Assembly (NCBI GenBank): GCA_030430205.1
Contig: JAUIGE010000016.1
Coordinates: 89,443-153,442, forward strand
Length of the DNA: 64,000 nt
Source: Bacteroidia bacterium
GTDB taxonomy: Bacteria > Bacteroidota > Bacteroidia > J057
Direction: 5' to 3'
Part shown: positions 27,977 to 36,155 of the stretch, one piece after another
Layout of the letters: every line of letters begins with the position of its first letter
How positions within the stretch are numbered: position 1 is the first letter of the stretch
Notes under the pieces: model-generated
Seen by the model: only the letters and a program-made list of their open reading frames with translations
Database searches by the model: none
Told to the model about the DNA's origin: nothing
Position numbers and translations under genes: made by a program

Positions 27977-29421
27977 TTCCCCATCCTCTCCAATTCCCCC
28001 ATCAGCCACTCCCGATAGGACAAAGCCTTTGTCCCTGCCACCCGCGCCCGCAGCTTTTCAAGCTGCTCGTCTCTCCGCTTCGCGGACCAAAGGATGCTGC
28101 GCTCCTGCCAGTCAAGCATCGCCTTGAGCAGGCGCACGAAGTTGAGGTGGTCCTGCTTTTTGGCAGGAGAGATCTCCTTCGCACGGCGAAGGAAGAGCTG
28201 AAATGCATTCAGGTGGTAGCGGAGGGCGTCCTCCTCGCCTTCTTCCCAATAGATGCGCGCCAGCAGGTGGCGGGCGCTGAGGTCGTAGAATACGTCGCTG
28301 AAGCTGACTTCATTGAGCTTGCGGATGGCCTGCCGCTTCTGGCCGCTTTCGGACAGGAAGAGGGCCTCGGCGTAGCCGAGGGCGTTGGTGCGATGGGCGC
28401 TGTTGACGAGCGGGCCATAGGAGGCGATGAAGCCTTCGGTCCAGCTGATCTCTTTGAGGCGAAGCGCCAGGGTGACGATATTTTTGAAATCGCTATGCGC
28501 GAGTATGCCCTGTTGCAGGATGATGCCGCTGTCCAATAGCTTTTGGTACAAGCCAAAAAGGCGCTGCTGGTAAGCTTCTTCGCCCCGGTTGATGCGTCGG
28601 ATGCAGAAGTTTTGGGCAAATTTATAGGCGGCGCGGGCCTCCGAAGCAGGTAAAAGCGGTGACACTTCCGCCAGCGTTTGCTCCATCTGCGTGAAAGTGC
28701 TGGCATCTGCATGCTGAAAACTGCGGTAGATATGGTAGTAAAGGCGCAAAACAGGAACGGCATGGAAAGGCGCATCCTGCTTTTCCATCAGGGATTCGAT
28801 CTCGGGAAGCAGGTGCAATTGCACTTCTGTGTTGAGCACAAATTTGCGGTTGAAGGCCTCACAGCTCTCTTTGAGCTTGAGGGAAAGGTAGTAGATGTCA
28901 AAAGCGTCGAGCTTTTGCTGAAGGCTTTCATCCGCCTTGCGGCGCTCCTGCAGGCCGTAGGCCTGGTTGACGAGGTTGGCCAGCTGAAAGCGCTGGCGGT
29001 AGTGGATCCAGGAACGATCAGGTTCCTGATCGAGCTGTTGCTGCATGCTTCGGGCTTGCAGCCCGAAAACGTGCAACTCCTTTCGCTCGACCATTTGCTC
29101 CAAAAAGCAAAGCTCTTCCTGAAAACTGTCCCGCATCAGAAACTGATGCGCCAGAAACTGCTTCAGCAGGCGGTACAGCAGCGAGAGATCGTCGCGCATG
29201 CGCTGGATGCGAAAGGCTTCACCTGGGAATAGTTTTCCGAAAAGGAACTTTTCGTTGAGTTGGGGTGAGCTATAGTCAGGCGCGTGAGCTAGCAGCAGCT
29301 TGAGCAATTTGGGCAAACGCTGATGCTTGTTGAAGTAGGGCGAAGCCACAAAATCGGCAAATTGCCGTTGCTCAGAAGGGGAAAGCGTTTTTAAAACGCG
29401 AAGGAGACGACTGTTTTTCAT
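27964..29421 (-). CDS. Helical-repeat hypothetical protein (485 aa)
   Basis: This long protein is predicted almost wholly alpha-helical, without signal peptide or membrane helices. It opens MKNSRLLRVLKTLSPSEQRQF, DFVASPYFNKHQRLPKLL, a motif I associate with a widespread uncharacterised family of Saprospirae/Cytophagia. Helical hairpins rich in Leu, Arg and Gln continue throughout, suggesting an armadillo/TPR-like scaffold. No active-site motif is visible. It is divergent from the secreted protein at 29582. The function is unknown. Confidence 0.8.
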   Translation of the reverse strand: MKNSRLLRVLKTLSPSEQRQFADFVASPYFNKHQRLPKLLKLLLAHAPDYSSPQLNEKFLFGKLFPGEAFRIQRMRDDLSLLYRLLKQFLAHQFLMRDSFQEELCFLEQMVERKELHVFGLQARSMQQQLDQEPDRSWIHYRQRFQLANLVNQAYGLQERRKADESLQQKLDAFDIYYLSLKLKESCEAFNRKFVLNTEVQLHLLPEIESLMEKQDAPFHAVPVLRLYYHIYRSFQHADASTFTQMEQTLAEVSPLLPASEARAAYKFAQNFCIRRINRGEEAYQQRLFGLYQKLLDSGIILQQGILAHSDFKNIVTLALRLKEISWTEGFIASYGPLVNSAHRTNALGYAEALFLSESGQKRQAIRKLNEVSFSDVFYDLSARHLLARIYWEEGEEDALRYHLNAFQLFLRRAKEISPAKKQDHLNFVRLLKAMLDWQERSILWSAKRRDEQLEKLRARVAGTKALSYREWLMGELERMGKIDE

Positions 29422-29581
29422 TTCTCATAAAATACAAAATAAATTTATGTAAATTGTTGATATATAGCATACTAATGCCAATAACTATTTTTTGTAAAAT
29501 CAGAAATAGTCATACTTGAAATTTATGCACGAAGGGATTTTGCCTATTTTTATTCCGAGAAACAATCCTAATTGCTAGTGT

Positions 29582-31621
29582 ATGAAAAGCTCAGTTATCA
29601 TTTTTTGTTTATGGGGAGGACTGCTTTTTGGGCCTGGGCTACTGCGGGGCCAGACAATCCTTCATGGCACTTTTCCCAATGATACAACCCTCACGGCAGC
29701 AGGGAACCCCTATCAGGTGACAGCTGATTTATTTATCCCTGATTCAGTAAGCCTGACGCTCGGCGCAGGGGTTTGGATGATTTTTGATTCGGCAGTGACG
29801 GTTTACCTCGATGGTACACTTCGTGTCTTAGGTACCGCTACGGATTCTGTTTATTTAGTCGGAAAAAATGGCCCGTTACAAGCCTCAGGACCTAATATAG
29901 GAGGTTGGCCAAAAGGTATCTGGGGAGGGATTGTTTCTGATAGTCTTTTTGGAAAGGTAGAAGCAAATTATATGGTTGCGGCTCATGCCTCTTTTTTTCT
30001 CGATCCTCCAGAAATCCTGATCCTAAAAAACAGTTCCTTTTTCCATCATCATCGAGCAGTGCTTGCGCTTCCGGGAGTCTATGCCCTCATTGAGAGCTGT
30101 AAGTTTAATAATTGTGCCTCAGCCGTGGTGGGTACAGGAATAGAAATGAATAACAGCCTGATTGAGAATTGTACGATGGGGGCATCTGTTTTTAGTTCTA
30201 CCCTACATAATTGCACCATTCAAAATTGCAGCATCACCGGCCTGGAAATAAGTAATGCATTGGGCGGATCAACAGTCTCTAACTCTCATTTTTATGATAA
30301 TTGGAATGGTCTACGGATCGTGAATTTTGGCCTCCAAATGGGAGGATTGCCCGATACTACTTTCCTGATAGGTAACACGATCATGGATAACCAGAACGGT
30401 TTGAGATTAGATTATAACGCAGGTTCTAATTTTGAAATCATTGTAACAAACAATGTGATTTGTAATCAGACATTTAATGTTCAGTTTTTTGATACACTGC
30501 CCTCCCATTTTGAAAATAACTGCTGGTGCTCGGTTGATAGTTTAACAATTTTACAAACAATCACATGGTACAATAGCTATCCTCAGAGAATTCCAGCAGT
30601 TAATCCTTCTATTTTTATTCCTTTTCAAACAGACTGTATCTCCGGGGAAGTCTATCCCGGAGACGCCAATCACGACCAGGTCGCGAATTTCCTGGACATC
30701 CTGACCATCGGTCAGTATTTCGGCCAGACAGGACCCCCACGCCCCAACGCCAGCCTTAGCTGGCATGGCCAGCCCGCTCCCAATTGGAGCACCGACCAGG
30801 CCACGGGCCACAACCTCAAGCATGCAGATTGCAATGGTGATAGCACCATCGACTGGGCCGATACCCTGGCAATCCGCCTCAATTATGGCCGCATGCATCG
30901 CGCAAGGCGTACAGCATCTGTGAATGGTATTCCCCTCATCCTCCAGGCGCCAGCTGCTGCTCAGAATCCGGGTGATACGGTCCATTTGCCCATTCTCCTG
31001 GGGACGGTAGATACGGTTGCTTACAATGTGTATGGGATCGCTTTTTCCATTCACTACGATGCCAGCCAGGTAGTTCCGGTTCCCAGCGTTCATTTTCCCC
31101 ATTCCTGGTTGGGGATTCCCGGAACCAATATGATTGGCTTTGGGTATGTCGATACCCTTGCGAGCCGGATTGATGTAGCTTTGGTGGGCACCAATGGGCT
31201 GGCCCGTTCGGGCTTTGGGCAGATTGCAGAGCTGGTCGTCGTCATAGACGACGACATCACCAAGCGAAATATCCCCTTGCGATTGAGTTTTTCAGATGTC
31301 TACGCCATTGATTCTGCCGGAAATCAAATTCCGGTCAGAGATGAGGTCGAACCTACGGTAGTTGAAGTGGACGAAGGAGGGGATATTGGCTTATTATTTA
31401 GGGCATATCCCAACCCCGCCAGTGATTTTGTTATCATTGAGCCCAAGATATCCGTGTCCTACGGTGTCAGAATGGTGGATATGATGGGAAGAGTTTGGCT
31501 TCGACAGAATAACCTCATGGGGAGGCAACGACTCTGTCTGGCACATAAGCCGGGAGGATTATACATCCTTCAGTTTCGAACGGGGGGATTTGTGGAGTCG
31601 TTTAAGCTTGTTCATCCGTAG
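29582..31621 (+). CDS. Beta-helix, dockerin-like, cohesin-like T9SS protein, copy 1
   Basis: The 679-residue product has a signal peptide (SSVIIFCLWGGLLFGPGLL, ending LRGQ). Residues 30-330 form a right-handed parallel beta-helix (repeats of NNSLIENCTMG, LHNCTIQNCS, NTIMDNQNGL). A dockerin-type pair of calcium-binding loops follows (GDANHDQVANFLDILTIGQYF and DCNGDSTIDWADTLAIRLNY). Next is a cohesin-like beta-sandwich (PGDTVHLPILLG, NVYGIAFSIHYDASQV). The end (FRAYPNPASDFVIIEP, VRMVDMMGRVWL, GLYILQF) is a T9SS type A sorting domain. Dockerin and cohesin in one chain suggest self-assembly into surface fibres or complexes. It is a tandem paralogue of the next gene. Confidence 0.87.
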   Translation: MKSSVIIFCLWGGLLFGPGLLRGQTILHGTFPNDTTLTAAGNPYQVTADLFIPDSVSLTLGAGVWMIFDSAVTVYLDGTLRVLGTATDSVYLVGKNGPLQASGPNIGGWPKGIWGGIVSDSLFGKVEANYMVAAHASFFLDPPEILILKNSSFFHHHRAVLALPGVYALIESCKFNNCASAVVGTGIEMNNSLIENCTMGASVFSSTLHNCTIQNCSITGLEISNALGGSTVSNSHFYDNWNGLRIVNFGLQMGGLPDTTFLIGNTIMDNQNGLRLDYNAGSNFEIIVTNNVICNQTFNVQFFDTLPSHFENNCWCSVDSLTILQTITWYNSYPQRIPAVNPSIFIPFQTDCISGEVYPGDANHDQVANFLDILTIGQYFGQTGPPRPNASLSWHGQPAPNWSTDQATGHNLKHADCNGDSTIDWADTLAIRLNYGRMHRARRTASVNGIPLILQAPAAAQNPGDTVHLPILLGTVDTVAYNVYGIAFSIHYDASQVVPVPSVHFPHSWLGIPGTNMIGFGYVDTLASRIDVALVGTNGLARSGFGQIAELVVVIDDDITKRNIPLRLSFSDVYAIDSAGNQIPVRDEVEPTVVEVDEGGDIGLLFRAYPNPASDFVIIEPKISVSYGVRMVDMMGRVWLRQNNLMGRQRLCLAHKPGGLYILQFRTGGFVESFKLVHP

Positions 31622-31630
31622 GGGGAGGAG

Positions 31631-31657
31631 GAGCAGGGAAAACGCCTGCTCTTTTTT
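31631..31657 (+). terminator. Hairpin terminator after copy 1
   Basis: The stem GAGCAGG / CCTGCTC, with loop GAAAACG minus one base, is followed by six T residues. Confidence 0.75.
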
Positions 31658-31765
31658 CTCCTCAGGTTATTTAGGATCAAAATATTTTTACTCATGGTAA
31701 GCTCAAAGCCCTTTTAAATAATCCATTTTAATCTCTGTTTTAGAGAAGTTCATTCTTTGTTTGTA

Positions 31766-31800
31766 GGTAAAGGCTCAATAATTTGAGTCTTTGCCTTTTT
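31766..31800 (+). terminator. Second hairpin terminator before copy 2
   Basis: GGTAAAGGCTCAA pairs with TTGAGTCTTTGCC (two wobble positions) and is followed by TTTTTC. Confidence 0.55.
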
Positions 31801-31921
31801 CTCGTAAATAGAGTTATTTATTTTTTTAAAAATCTGTAAATCAATTTATTAGTAAATTTTACCTCGCTATTTTTTCTCATAAACTATTTTTAGTGAAATT
31901 TAATTCCAGCTCTACTCCCTT

Positions 31922-31929
31922 TAAGTTTG
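31922..31929 (+). promoter_or_regulatory. Candidate -7 box before copy 2
   Basis: TAAGTTTG matches TAnnTTTG, 29 bp before the ATG at 31958. No clear -33 element. Confidence 0.3.
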
Positions 31930-31957
31930 TAAAGTGAAATTTTCAAATCGCTTTACC

Positions 31958-33946
31958 ATGAAAAAGACAGTTATACTCTTCTCCCTATTTCTTTTCCTTT
32001 TTGCTGGAAAAAACCATCTCCAGGCTCAAACGATACTGAGCGACACCCTTTTTGCTGATACCACGCTGACCGCCTCGGGCAATCCTTATATGGTAACCAC
32101 TGTGCTGGTTATTCCCGATTCAGTGATGTTGACAGTAGGGCAGGGGGTAAAAATCATTTTTAAACCAGCTAGCTTTGTGCGCCTGGAAGGCAGCCTGCGG
32201 ATAAATGGCACTGCCACAGACTCCGTCTATATGGTGGGGGAAAACGGCGCGCTTGCCGGAAATACCTTCAACAGGATCTGGGAAGGAATCCGCTTTTATG
32301 GCGGAGAATTACACGCCAATTATTTGGTAGGGGCTCATAGCTGGAATTTTTTGACTGATTTTCAATCTGCTGATATTCAGGTGAGAAACAGCAGCTTTTT
32401 GTACAATGTGGGTGGTGTAGATATCCGAAACGGCGCTTATTTTGACAGCTGTCATTTTGCTTTTGGCGCGACAGGCCTGCGCATCACTAGCCCCACAGAA
32501 GTGCGAAATTCCCTGATCGAGGGCTTATATACAGGAGTGGATGGAACCTATGCCACCGTGAAAAATAGCGTGATCCGGGACAACCGAATCGGGATGACCT
32601 CAAATGGCAGCCGACTGGAAAATTGTATTGTGAGAAATAACCTGAGAGGCGTCCAATTGGAATACAACGGCCTTGTTCTCCTCAATAAGGATACCTCCTA
32701 TCTGTTTGATAATCAAATTATTGACAATCAATTCGGCATCTGGATCAGAGATATACAATACGACAAAGCCGTCATCGCCAACAATGTGATCTGCAACGAT
32801 TCCATGAATCTTTCCTTTGGCAATGTGCCCCTGATAGACGTGCGCGACAACTGCTGGTGCTCTGCTGACAGAAATGAAATCGTGCAGAAAATCGAATGGC
32901 TCAATACGACCGCTCCTTTCTCTCCTTATATCTTCGAACCTTTTCAACAGGACTGTACCCCAGACGATGTCTGGCCCGGTGACGCCAACCACGACCAGGT
33001 CGCGGACATGCGCGACATCCTGGCCATCGGCCAGTTTTTCGGGCAGACGGGCCCCGCCCGTCCCAACGCCAGCCTCAGCTGGCAAGGCCAGCCCGCCCCG
33101 GACTGGGGCACTGCCCAGCCCAATGGCTTCGACATCAAGCATGTCGATTGTGATGGCGATAGCAGCATCGCCTGGGCCGATACGCTGGCGATTCGCCAGA
33201 ATTATGGCCTGAGCCACCGCTCCCGCCGCCCGGCGGCGAGCAACCATGGCGTGCCGCTTATCCTGCAAGCGCCCGCAACCATGCTTCATCCCGGCGATAC
33301 CGCCCGCATGCCCATCATCCTGGGGACCATAGACACCATGGCCGTCAATATGTACGGCATCGCCTTTTCCATCTATTATGATTCGGCTCAGGTGCTGCCG
33401 ACGCCCGGCATTCGCTTCCTCAATTCCTGGCTGGGAACACCCGGCACAGACCTGATCACCTTTTACCATGTCGATACCCTCGACAGCCGCATAGACATCG
33501 CACTGGCGCGCAACAACCAGCTGGCCCGTTCGGGCTATGGGCAGATCGCCGAGCTCATCGTCGTCATTGACGACGACATCGCCAAGCGCCAGATACCGCT
33601 TGCTTTGAGCATGGCAAATCCTTTTGCCATGGATGAAAATGGCGCAGAGGAGCCGGTGAAGCTGATTGTAGGGAGCGTGCAGGTGCAAACGGCTTTGCAG
33701 GCAGAAATAGCTTCCACTTTCGCTATTTTCCCCAATCCGACCAACGAATTTGTGACCATCACTGCTGAGCAGCTTCAGCCTTATGACATCCAGCTTTTTG
33801 ATGCCCAGGGAAGGCAGATCAAAGCCTGGGAAAAGCTTTTTGGAAAAAATACACTGGATGTGGGAGCATTGCCTGAGGGATTTTACCTCATGCGGATTCG
33901 TGTAGATGCGGGTACTTTTTTTGAAAAAGTGATTATTCGGAGATAA
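31958..33946 (+). CDS. Beta-helix, dockerin-like, cohesin-like T9SS protein, copy 2
   Basis: The start at 31958 (MKKTVILFSLFLFLFAG) gives a proper signal peptide; an upstream GTG at 31934 would add eight residues. The domain order matches copy 1: beta-helix (about 30-330), dockerin-type loops (GDANHDQVADMRDILAIGQFF and DCDGDSSIAWADTLAIRQNY), a cohesin-like sandwich (PGDTARMPIILG, NMYGIAFSIYYDSAQV) and a T9SS type A sorting domain (FAIFPNPTNEFVTI, IQLFDAQGRQI, GFYLMRI). The dockerin/cohesin half is near-identical in DNA and noticeably GC-richer than in copy 1. The two genes look like a duplication with part of the sequence homogenised. Confidence 0.87.
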   Translation: MKKTVILFSLFLFLFAGKNHLQAQTILSDTLFADTTLTASGNPYMVTTVLVIPDSVMLTVGQGVKIIFKPASFVRLEGSLRINGTATDSVYMVGENGALAGNTFNRIWEGIRFYGGELHANYLVGAHSWNFLTDFQSADIQVRNSSFLYNVGGVDIRNGAYFDSCHFAFGATGLRITSPTEVRNSLIEGLYTGVDGTYATVKNSVIRDNRIGMTSNGSRLENCIVRNNLRGVQLEYNGLVLLNKDTSYLFDNQIIDNQFGIWIRDIQYDKAVIANNVICNDSMNLSFGNVPLIDVRDNCWCSADRNEIVQKIEWLNTTAPFSPYIFEPFQQDCTPDDVWPGDANHDQVADMRDILAIGQFFGQTGPARPNASLSWQGQPAPDWGTAQPNGFDIKHVDCDGDSSIAWADTLAIRQNYGLSHRSRRPAASNHGVPLILQAPATMLHPGDTARMPIILGTIDTMAVNMYGIAFSIYYDSAQVLPTPGIRFLNSWLGTPGTDLITFYHVDTLDSRIDIALARNNQLARSGYGQIAELIVVIDDDIAKRQIPLALSMANPFAMDENGAEEPVKLIVGSVQVQTALQAEIASTFAIFPNPTNEFVTITAEQLQPYDIQLFDAQGRQIKAWEKLFGKNTLDVGALPEGFYLMRIRVDAGTFFEKVIIRR

Positions 33947-33955
33947 AGCCCTGCT

Positions 33956-35098
33956 TTAGTCACAAGGCAAAAAGACCCACAGCTCCGGTCGCCCCAGGTT
34001 TCCGGGCCCGGCCCGGGAGACAAGGCCGAGGCCGGCCCAGGAGAGAAAGAGCATCATATAGGAAGCATTCCATGCGCCCCGGATGTGCTTTTTCATAAAA
34101 AGATGTTGCAGGCGTTTTTCGACGGAGGGGATAGCTGAAAAAATCGCTTCGAGCGGATTTCGTTTGCAAGGCTGTTCGCCCTGAAGCTTATTGGTGAAGG
34201 AGATGGCTTGCTGAAGCTTGAATTCGCAAGCGCCTTTGGCGTGGGTCCAGCTGTCTACTTCCATGCTTCCTCTTCTGCTGAGCAGGGCGAGCAGGCCTGT
34301 GTGGCCGAGTGTGCAAAAAAGGCTAAACCAAAAGATGGTGTGCAGCAGGCCTGCTACGCTGGAAAGCGGCTGAGGACTCAGCCAGGCAGCGATGCTAAAC
34401 CATATCAGGTTCCAGAGGATGGCCGCAAAGAGGCCGCGGCTCCGGCTGCCGGAGATGACTGTGCCGAGCCTGCGCGCGCGCAGGGTGCTCATGACTTCGG
34501 TGGGTAGGTTCTCCTGCCAATGGGCAGGGATGATGATGCCTTCCCGCCCGGGAGGGCCAGCTACGCCGCCAGTGAAAGCTTCATCTTCACTCTCCACTGT
34601 ATGGATGCGCAGGCGGCTGAGTGCGCCATCTTCTATGGGCAATCTGCCCGATTTGACTCGCCTGAGCGGGGCGAGGAGTTTGGCAAAGAAAAACTGAAAT
34701 CGCGCCAGCAGAATCATGTGTACGCCTACAAAGGCGATACTGCCCCAAAATCCCAGATGCTCCGCTACGCGGAGCAGGGCCAGGCTTGCCAGCCATAAAT
34801 ATGCTGCGTGCAGCAGGCTGCCTCTGCACCACTTGGACAGCCAATTAGTGAAGGTAGAGGAGGACCGACCATGTTTTTTAGGTAAAAGATATCCGCCCCA
34901 AAAGTCAAATGCAAAGCCCAATAGGACATAACAACCCCAAAAGGTCGCCAGGGTGATTTCGGGACCATGCCCACAGCTCGCAAAGACAGTTCCTCCATCA
35001 AGGACAAGCCCCAATATAGATATAGTCGCCCAAAACCCCAGGCTCAGCAAGCCTACCCGCCAGCGTACACACCCATATATAAAACTGTCATTTGTCAT
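33956..35098 (-). CDS. Polytopic membrane protein, possibly a degenerate M48-like peptidase
   Basis: The 380-residue product has about five or six hydrophobic helices (near residues 12-35, 48-70, 95-135, 225-245, 255-280, 345-360). The middle segment (EDEAFTGGVAGPPGREGIIIPAHWQENLPTEV) reads like the region before the HExxH motif of M48/CAAX-type metallopeptidases (AF..GG..I.V...L). The HExxH itself is replaced by LRARRLGTVI, so no zinc site is seen. I therefore cannot call it an active peptidase; it may be a pseudoenzyme or an unrelated membrane protein. It converges with copy 2 (10 bp between stops). Confidence 0.6.
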   Translation of the reverse strand: MTNDSFIYGCVRWRVGLLSLGFWATISILGLVLDGGTVFASCGHGPEITLATFWGCYVLLGFAFDFWGGYLLPKKHGRSSSTFTNWLSKWCRGSLLHAAYLWLASLALLRVAEHLGFWGSIAFVGVHMILLARFQFFFAKLLAPLRRVKSGRLPIEDGALSRLRIHTVESEDEAFTGGVAGPPGREGIIIPAHWQENLPTEVMSTLRARRLGTVISGSRSRGLFAAILWNLIWFSIAAWLSPQPLSSVAGLLHTIFWFSLFCTLGHTGLLALLSRRGSMEVDSWTHAKGACEFKLQQAISFTNKLQGEQPCKRNPLEAIFSAIPSVEKRLQHLFMKKHIRGAWNASYMMLFLSWAGLGLVSRAGPGNLGRPELWVFLPCD

Positions 35099-35157
35099 AT
35101 TTAGAAAAGAATAAGCCTGCTTGAGAGAAAATTTTTGGTGGCAAAAGGAAAAACTAT

Positions 35158-35191
35158 TTTGCTTATGCTTGTGTCAATTTTGACATCTTTG
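35158..35191 (+). promoter_or_regulatory. Candidate promoter for the outer-membrane barrel gene
   Basis: TTTG, 22 bp of spacer, then CATCTTTG (one mismatch to TAnnTTTG), ending about 33 bp upstream of the first ATG. Confidence 0.25.
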
Positions 35192-35224
35192 CGTTGTACT
35201 AATAGCCTTTTGAATAGCTAAAAT

Positions 35225-36061
35225 ATGAGATTCCCCCTATATAATAGAATTCCTATGCTAATAACCCTAATCTGGCGGGCTTGTTTGAAAAATGTGAATA
35301 TTTCGCCTTTCAAGGCAGATTTCATGCCTTTATTATTGCTGGGAGTGGGGCTCATTTTGGGTACACATGCAGCCATGGGGCAGCGAAATCCCAGCATAGG
35401 CCTGAGCGTAGGAGCATCTACTTTATCCGGCAATATGGGCTTTATGTTTGACTCCAGCCTGGATCCGCCGCACCGTGATTTTGGCTTTTCCGGAGGCCTG
35501 ACGGCTTTCATACCCCTGGAGATGGACCTGCATCTTACGGTGGGAGCGATTGGGAACTATGAGCGCTCACATTTTCATACAGACCTGGGCAATGAGAGAG
35601 ATATCGTCACGGGTTACTTTCATTATGGATATATGCAATTTCCCATTTTGCTCAACCATGCTCCTCTGCATAACAGCAAGCAGTTTTTTGTGATAAAGGA
35701 GTTTTTTGGATTTGGGCTGAATGTGGGAAATTATTTTGATGCACCCATTGACACGGAATTTGACAATCCACGCTATGCATATCGTACCCTGGTGACTTCC
35801 AAATGGGGATTTAACCCTGAATTCATTATCGGCGTGGGCCTTATCAGTCGCCAATTGAAATTTGGCAGAATACATTACAGCGCAAGCCTGCATATAGATG
35901 TGGCCCGAAACCAGAACTTTCAGGCATGGCTGGTGGACCGCGAAAGCAACCAGCAAAGGTTTGTCGAGTATAGTATGCGAGGGGTAAAAGGGCAATTTAG
36001 CCTGACTTATTATCCTTCTTTTCATATCAAAAAGAAGAGTTGCTATCGTTTTGGACGATGA
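35225..36061 (+). CDS. Outer-membrane beta-barrel protein
   Basis: The 278-residue frame has its signal peptide starting only at residue 34 (MPLLLLGVGLILGTHAAMGQ), so the true start may be 35324 rather than 35225. The mature part is a series of amphipathic strands (IGLSVGASTLSGNMGF, FGFSGGLTAFIPLEMDLHLTVG, FVIKEFFGFGLNVGNYF, GQFSLTYYPSFHI) typical of the porT/outer-membrane beta-barrel families of Bacteroidota. No peptidoglycan-binding or catalytic motif is visible. The role is unknown; it could be part of a surface complex with the adjacent T9SS proteins. Confidence 0.72.
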   Translation: MRFPLYNRIPMLITLIWRACLKNVNISPFKADFMPLLLLGVGLILGTHAAMGQRNPSIGLSVGASTLSGNMGFMFDSSLDPPHRDFGFSGGLTAFIPLEMDLHLTVGAIGNYERSHFHTDLGNERDIVTGYFHYGYMQFPILLNHAPLHNSKQFFVIKEFFGFGLNVGNYFDAPIDTEFDNPRYAYRTLVTSKWGFNPEFIIGVGLISRQLKFGRIHYSASLHIDVARNQNFQAWLVDRESNQQRFVEYSMRGVKGQFSLTYYPSFHIKKKSCYRFGR

Positions 36062-36155
36062 GGCCAGTAGGCAGTATACGGCTTACTGGAAAATTGCTCA
36101 GCATTTTGTAACTTACTATTTGAACGTAAAAACCAAAAGCTGAAATTTCAACCGT

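Larger units (their letters stand above)
31622..31957. other. Intergenic region between tandem paralogues
   Basis: This 336-bp region is AT-rich. It contains two hairpin terminators (31631-31657 and 31766-31800) and a candidate promoter box just before the next start. I see no small gene. Confidence 0.6.

Noticed and set aside
32600..33688. Minus-strand frame of 362 codons opposite copy 2 of the beta-helix protein
   Set aside because: Antisense shadow in the GC-rich dockerin/cohesin half; no signal or domain support.
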